The translations under genes and the position numbers were made by a program. DNA of 64,000 nt from a virus: IMG/VR virus record IMGVR_UViG_3300003690_000003, positions 106,862-170,861 of that record. One strand, written 5' to 3'. Below are positions 60,329 through 64,000 of the stretch, in pieces. The notes below the pieces were generated by a model, which made no database searches, was not told the DNA's origin, and saw only the letters and a list, made by a program, of their open reading frames with translations. Numbering within the stretch: position 1 is the first letter of the stretch; the number at the start of each line of letters is the position of its first letter.

Positions 60329-62076
60329 TATTTTGTCTCCTTGCTAAGTTTCTCGAATATCCTTCGGGCCACATCTCGTGCCTCATCGAGGGTGAGGGAA
60401 AGAGATTCGTGTTCTTGTGTCTCGATGGATTCGCGTACGGGCCTGCGGTCGACGAAAGGGTCTCCTCTAACCGTTACGGCTTGCTTGAACCCCTTCGTAA
60501 GAGGGACTCCTCCGGGGGCGGATAGTTTTCCTTGAGCGACGCGTCCCGCCACTGCTTTCGAGGAAGCCGCGGCTTCTGGGGTTCTTTCCCAGCCTTGACT
60601 TTTCGGTGCAAAAGCAGGCTTTTCTCCTGCCTCGAAACCCCGTTTGCCGGCGCGAACACCGCCTGCCGGCGATACTCCTAGTGTGGCACCCAGCTCCGAA
60701 CTAACTTTCCGGCGTCTTTGAATATCGCCGGCCTGGCGCTCTTTTCGATCGTCGAACTCCGGCGCCTGAGCGGCCGGAGCGCTAGTGCCAGCTCCAGTTT
60801 TCTTACCCCAATCGATTTCCTGTTCCTGAAGGCCGGCCAGCTCATGGAAGCGGCTTAATTCTGATCCTAACTGATGTTCTTTTCGAAGAGGACCATATTC
60901 CTCTCCGCGTTCGGGAACAGGTGCTCGGACATCTGCAGCCTTCCGGCGAACCGGGTATTGTTGCGCTGAATCCTCAGCATCTCCAAGCTCTGCAGGAGGC
61001 GCGCCCGCAGGCTTTTCTCGTTTAATGTCCCCGGGCCGCGGTTCGCGAGAGCCCGGTGGCTGCTCGCGTTTAAGAGTGACTGGGCCTTCCTGCTCGTCGA
61101 GTTCACTTTCCTTGGCCATTGAAGGTCGATTGCCTTCTTCATCAGCATGCTCTTCGGAGGCGATACCTTCGTAATGCCTGCCGCGGCCCATTGCTTCTTC
61201 TATATCTTCATCGTCTTCATTATCTTCGTTGCGGGCTAAATGACCAGGGTGTTCTTCAGCGAGAGAAGCTTCAAGAATGGTAAGTTCTTCAACTCGTAAA
61301 GTCCTTATATTGTTATCACCAAAATCAACTTCATATGCTGTTACTTCTTGTAACTGTTCGTTCCAGTTATGATCGGTACATCGTCCTTCTAAACCGCTCA
61401 CATTCTCGCGCACATGGTGTGCACAGTAGTGATTGGGAGTAAAAATGCCCTCGTCTACTTCTTCAGCATCTGCGGCCGCATCCTTCATAGACTCTTCCTT
61501 ATCGCCGTCCTTATCGAGATCTAGGAAGTCTGGCTTAGCTCCTTCCTTAAGAAGCCCCCACTTTTTCATCAATAAAGTGTTGAGCTCGTTGTTTTTCCAT
61601 TCTTTTAATGACATTTTTGGTTCTCCTGCTTTCTCAAAATCGATTTCAATCTCGATATCGCCTTTCTTAATTAGGTCTTCAAAGTCTCTAAAGATAATAT
61701 TTCCGCGCTTATACGCATCTAGTTCAGCATTTCGCATAGCCTCGTTTTCTTGAGCATATCCGGGGCCGAGGTTTTCTGTTGATTCAAAGTCCCCATTGCA
61801 GTTTTGTGCATGGTGAACAAGTTCATGCGAAAACGATCGTAGAATATCTTTTGGGTGACGCCCATCAACGTAAATGGCAATCGAAAACTCATCTGGATTA
61901 TACTGAGCTGTGCGCCCGAGCAGCTTGTTAGCATTTTCTTCATCAGACTGAAATGAAACCATAACAGGCTTAAAAAAACCTAACTTTTCTTGAGCATATG
62001 GAAAAAAATGCTGAATCATCTGACTTAAATGATCCAGATTTCGATTTGAGTTGTTTTGTATACTACACCCTTCCAT
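60328..62076 (-). CDS. Zincin-domain protein with EF-hand-like loop and disordered tail (582 aa)
   Basis: A 582-residue protein. Residues 1 to about 130 form a zincin-like domain: ILRSFSHELVHHAQNCNGDF (HExxH at about 84). Residue about 200 onward has PDFLDLDKDGDKEESMKDA, an EF-hand-like Asp loop. Next is a small Cys/His domain (NHYCAHHVRENVSGLEGRC), then about 280 residues rich in Glu, Pro, Arg and Ala that look disordered. The helical end is LTLDEARDVARRIFEKLSKE. It may be a head protease, scaffold or internal protein, but no T4 gp21 motif is seen. Confidence 0.85.
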   Translation of the reverse strand: MEGCSIQNNSNRNLDHLSQMIQHFFPYAQEKLGFFKPVMVSFQSDEENANKLLGRTAQYNPDEFSIAIYVDGRHPKDILRSFSHELVHHAQNCNGDFESTENLGPGYAQENEAMRNAELDAYKRGNIIFRDFEDLIKKGDIEIEIDFEKAGEPKMSLKEWKNNELNTLLMKKWGLLKEGAKPDFLDLDKDGDKEESMKDAAADAEEVDEGIFTPNHYCAHHVRENVSGLEGRCTDHNWNEQLQEVTAYEVDFGDNNIRTLRVEELTILEASLAEEHPGHLARNEDNEDDEDIEEAMGRGRHYEGIASEEHADEEGNRPSMAKESELDEQEGPVTLKREQPPGSREPRPGDIKREKPAGAPPAELGDAEDSAQQYPVRRKAADVRAPVPERGEEYGPLRKEHQLGSELSRFHELAGLQEQEIDWGKKTGAGTSAPAAQAPEFDDRKERQAGDIQRRRKVSSELGATLGVSPAGGVRAGKRGFEAGEKPAFAPKSQGWERTPEAAASSKAVAGRVAQGKLSAPGGVPLTKGFKQAVTVRGDPFVDRRPVRESIETQEHESLSLTLDEARDVARRIFEKLSKETK

Positions 62077-62078
62077 TA

Positions 62079-62315
62079 TTAACGTCTATCCTTCCCAGGG
62101 TCTATCATTCGTCTGCGCATTTGATAATCCTTTTCAAATAGATAATCTGATATAACAGATACTTTAAAATATCTTGGTTGTTTAACATAAGGTATTAGGC
62201 CGTGTACTAAAAGCATAATACCACTTAACAAAAGCCGAATAGACATCCCCATCGCAAAAAATAAATGCGTGATATAATCGGTTCTCCGATCTTTAAGATG
62301 ATACCAATCAAACAT
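62079..62315 (-). CDS. Small membrane-associated protein (78 aa)
   Basis: A 78-residue protein with one or two hydrophobic helices (TDYITHLFFAMGMSIRLLLS and IMLLVHGLIPYV), then a basic aromatic end. The THLFFAxxxSIRL...HGLIP pattern resembles small phage or capsule-locus membrane proteins. Function unknown. It lies two bases before the 582-aa gene; 28 nt of AT-rich gap precede it. Confidence 0.75.
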   Translation of the reverse strand: MFDWYHLKDRRTDYITHLFFAMGMSIRLLLSGIMLLVHGLIPYVKQPRYFKVSVISDYLFEKDYQMRRRMIDPGKDRR

Positions 62316-62343
62316 CGTGATATAAATAGTTTAGAGAGAGCAA

Positions 62344-62697
62344 TTATACCACTCCCCACAAGAAACCTATTAAATGCCAAATATTTATTACTATATATAT
62401 TAATACCAATGTCCACGTGGCACTTAATACCAGGTTTGGACGCTTTGGGCGCAACCACTTTAATATTCCGATTCCGAAAAATGTTAATAGTAGCTTGCCA
62501 AAAGCAAAAGTCACCATCGACTCTTGCACTAAATATTCCATTAGAGGATTGGCTTCTTCGGCCGCGCCTAGGCTAAGCCACAAAATAGTCGCAATAAGAT
62601 CAAGAAGAGCTAGAATAATAAGCGCACTAAAAAGCAGTTTAAGTTTTTTACGCGGTACTTTGCGTGCACTTTTTATTTTTCTCACCTCCCATATCAA
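62344..62697 (-). CDS. Integral membrane protein, DUF5658-like (117 aa)
   Basis: A 117-residue protein with three predicted transmembrane helices (about 20-42, 58-78 and 90-112), opened by a basic stretch. The pattern D-L-x-A-T...A-x-E-A-N-P-L-M-x-Y is typical of the DUF5658-type membrane family (LDLIATILWLSLGAAEEANP). It overlaps the 67-aa gene by 50 nt; no good later start is seen. Confidence 0.78.
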   Translation of the reverse strand: MIWEVRKIKSARKVPRKKLKLLFSALIILALLDLIATILWLSLGAAEEANPLMEYLVQESMVTFAFGKLLLTFFGIGILKWLRPKRPNLVLSATWTLVLIYIVINIWHLIGFLWGVV

Positions 62698-62851
62698 TTA
62701 TGATACAATCTTCTTTTTCCTTTTTTTCTTCGATCTCTGGCATGGGGGGTAAGGGTACGGGAAGCTGCGGTCTCTGGTATAACTCTTCTCTTTTTCGTTC
62801 CTCTCTTTGTCTTATTTTTTCAAGTATATAAGGTGGTATATATTTCATCAT
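62648..62851 (-). CDS. Small charged Pro-rich protein (67 aa)
   Basis: A 67-residue protein, very charged at the N terminus (ILEKIRQREERKREELYQRP) then Pro-rich (QLPVPLPPMPEIEEKKEKED). No known motif. The start has a GGTAAAAAATG context; the end overlaps the membrane protein by 50 nt, so the pair may be co-translated. It could be a small interaction peptide. Confidence 0.65.
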   Translation of the reverse strand: MMKYIPPYILEKIRQREERKREELYQRPQLPVPLPPMPEIEEKKEKEDCIIIDMGGEKNKKCTQSTA

Positions 62852-62859
62852 TTTTTACC

Positions 62860-63483
62860 TCACAGTAAATCATCGATATAATCAAATAGATACTCTTCAC
62901 TCCAACCGCGGTAGATCATATACATTTCCATTTCTCGATTAATAAGATAGAATGATGGCCAACCGCTCAATCTCCAAGTTCCTCCGGAGCTTTCTAACAA
63001 ACTACGATCCCCGACCAAAATAGGCGCCGTGATGATATTATATGTAGTAGCCCATTGTTGTGCGTCGGTAACAGTAGGAATCTCTCTACTTTCAGTTTCG
63101 ATTAGGACCGTTATATATAAGAGGTCTTGTTCAATATAGTAGTCGTAATGTTCTTGTGTAAAAAATGCAGCACTCCTGCAAGGTCCGCACCACATAGCAG
63201 AAAAATCTAATACGATCGCTGTTCCGTAATGATCGTAAAGTTGAAAAACTTCTCCATTTTGATCTAATAATTCAAAATTGCATGGATGGTAACTTGGGCG
63301 CGTGCCACACTCGTCCCACGTTACTGGGGTGTTGCCCACCATAAGGGGAGCTTCCACATCTGAATCTTCTGTGAGTTCTACGCCAGGCGGCCATCCAGAA
63401 TTGGAGTCGGTGGTATCATTATTCGGTTCTACCACACAGGATGCTAGCAAAATACAAAACAATAATCCTATGCGTCTTAACAC
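62860..63483 (-). CDS. Thioredoxin-fold lipoprotein (TlpA-like, 207 aa)
   Basis: A 207-residue protein starting at GTG with AAGGGG ribosome site eight bases upstream. Signal and lipobox (IGLLFCILLASCVVEPN, Cys near residue 16) are followed by a linker with Cys pairs and a TlpA-like thioredoxin domain: TAIVLDFSAMWCGPCRSAAF (WCGPC catalytic pair near residue 97) and GTWRLSGWPSFYLINREMEM with the cis-Pro. It would be an envelope thiol oxidoreductase. A phage-encoded one is unusual; possible roles are disulfide formation in the phage's secreted Cys-containing proteins. Confidence 0.9.
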   Translation of the reverse strand: MLRRIGLLFCILLASCVVEPNNDTTDSNSGWPPGVELTEDSDVEAPLMVGNTPVTWDECGTRPSYHPCNFELLDQNGEVFQLYDHYGTAIVLDFSAMWCGPCRSAAFFTQEHYDYYIEQDLLYITVLIETESREIPTVTDAQQWATTYNIITAPILVGDRSLLESSGGTWRLSGWPSFYLINREMEMYMIYRGWSEEYLFDYIDDLL

Positions 63484-63496
63484 AAGAATCCCCTTA

Positions 63497-63524
63497 TTTT
63501 AACTAGGATCCCTAAAAGTTAAAA
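63497..63524 (-). promoter_or_regulatory. AT-rich inverted repeat before the thioredoxin lipoprotein
   Basis: Perfect 8-bp inverted repeat TTTTAACT/AGTTAAAA with a 12-nt loop, immediately before the ribosome site of the lipoprotein gene. No U-run follows. It may be an operator or RNA hairpin. Low certainty. Confidence 0.35.
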
Positions 63525-63547
63525 CACTTTAAGAATATATTATTATT

Positions 63548-63763
63548 TTACATAGCGATGGGAAGGCCGGCTGATTTCATAGCTATAAGAAGAGCGCTTA
63601 TCTCTTCTTCTCGCATACCATCGATTATTCGTAGAACCTGTGTAACCTTATGAGACTGTTGGACTGCGCTTGTGTCTACGGCGCCGGCAGCGGGTGGTTG
63701 CTCATTCAGGCTTTTTAGTTCTTCTTGAACAAGTTGTTTTAAACTGTCGCGTGATAGTTTCAT
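63548..63763 (-). CDS. Small protein with N-terminal amphipathic motif (71 aa)
   Basis: A 71-residue protein opening MKLSRDSLKQLVQEELKSLN, a basic amphipathic helix of the type found at the start of many marine phage proteins, then a Pro/Ala linker and a helical end (VLRIIDGMREEEISALLIAM). Function unknown. It starts three bases after the stop of the truncated gene at the window edge. Confidence 0.75.
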   Translation of the reverse strand: MKLSRDSLKQLVQEELKSLNEQPPAAGAVDTSAVQQSHKVTQVLRIIDGMREEEISALLIAMKSAGLPIAM

Positions 63764-63766
63764 TTC

Positions 63767-64000
63767 TTAGTCCTTTAGTCCACTCATACATAGTATAGCC
63801 ACAAGCCCCGGGACCTCATCTTTTACATAAACGCCTGAAAATAGTGTATTAGTTCTACCTCCGACATAAGAAATGGCAGCATCCATGTGTTTGCTAACTT
63901 CTGGATTAGAAGCCATTGCAGATGTAACCACCAACAACATAGCTCCGTTAACGGGACTTCCTTGCGGCTGTGGGCACGGAGAGCGCGTTGAGCAGTTCTG
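63767..64000 (-). CDS. Partial protein, 5' end outside window
   Basis: A minus-strand frame open from the window edge to TAA at 63767-63769 (77 residues of C terminus). The visible part contains SPVNGAMLLVVTSAMASNPE and ISYVGGRTNTLFSGVYVKDE. It is soluble and has no recognised motif. Three bases separate it from the next gene, in keeping with the same operon. Confidence 0.7.
   Translation of the reverse strand, partial: QNCSTRSPCPQPQGSPVNGAMLLVVTSAMASNPEVSKHMDAAISYVGGRTNTLFSGVYVKDEVPGLVAILCMSGLKD

Noticed and set aside
1-64000. Prophage attachment sites, integrase or insertion sequences
   Set aside because: No recombinase, transposase, terminal inverted repeats or tRNA-linked direct repeats were seen.

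Overview
The window is a 64 kb piece of a large tailed bacteriophage genome with a contractile (T4-like) tail. The evidence is a gp25-like and a gp6-like baseplate wedge protein, giant virion proteins of 1319, 2526 and 4098 residues, a gp55-like late sigma factor, and a PIN-PhoH protein. Every supported gene lies on the minus strand, mostly with 1-14 nt overlaps or very short gaps, and no bacterial housekeeping gene is present. Lipoproteins with lipoboxes, heptose-type sugar enzymes and sigma70-like promoters point to a Gram-negative host. A marine origin is inferred from resemblance to marine T4-like phages, not shown. Coordinates run opposite to transcription, so the genes are expressed from 64000 toward 1.

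In transcription order: (1) 64.0-56.3 kb holds a partial gene, a thioredoxin-fold lipoprotein, small membrane proteins, a zincin-domain protein with a long disordered tail, a Lys/Thr-tailed small protein, an unusual fusion of an Rnl2-like nucleotidyltransferase with an HxGH nucleotidylyltransferase, an acidic protein and a Fis-type HTH protein. (2) 56.3-50.4 kb is an accessory block: a complete tmRNA gene (tag ANDADYGLALAA, G3-U wobble), two paralogous secreted metzincin proteases, an S2P-type intramembrane protease, lipoproteins, two newly called small membrane ORFs, a probably abundant 185-aa protein with a strong terminator, two good sigma70-type promoters, and a cytidylyltransferase. (3) 50.3-47.2 kb holds PIN-PhoH, a zincin-like protein and a RecB/Cas4-like nuclease.

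(4) 47.2-33.1 kb is a compact 16-gene carbohydrate island. It encodes four clear glycosyltransferase proteins (one a CgeB/GT9-like fusion), a possible fifth, a sugar methyltransferase, two cupins, two HAD phosphatases, a transaldolase, a class II aldolase, a GatZ-like TIM barrel, an NTP-transferase/APH fusion, a PfkB kinase and an RpiB/RfaE2 fusion. Kinase, phosphatase, isomerase and nucleotidylyltransferase together resemble the ADP-heptose route with RpiB in place of GmhA. The phage may build its own activated sugar and glycosylate a surface or virion target.

(5) 33.0-31.3 kb holds small conserved phage proteins and the late sigma factor. (6) 31.3-0 kb is the tail and baseplate module. Its 4098-aa protein carries four LamG cassettes of about 230 residues, one of them inserted inside another LamG-like domain.

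All function calls rest on motif and length recognition by eye; no database search was run.
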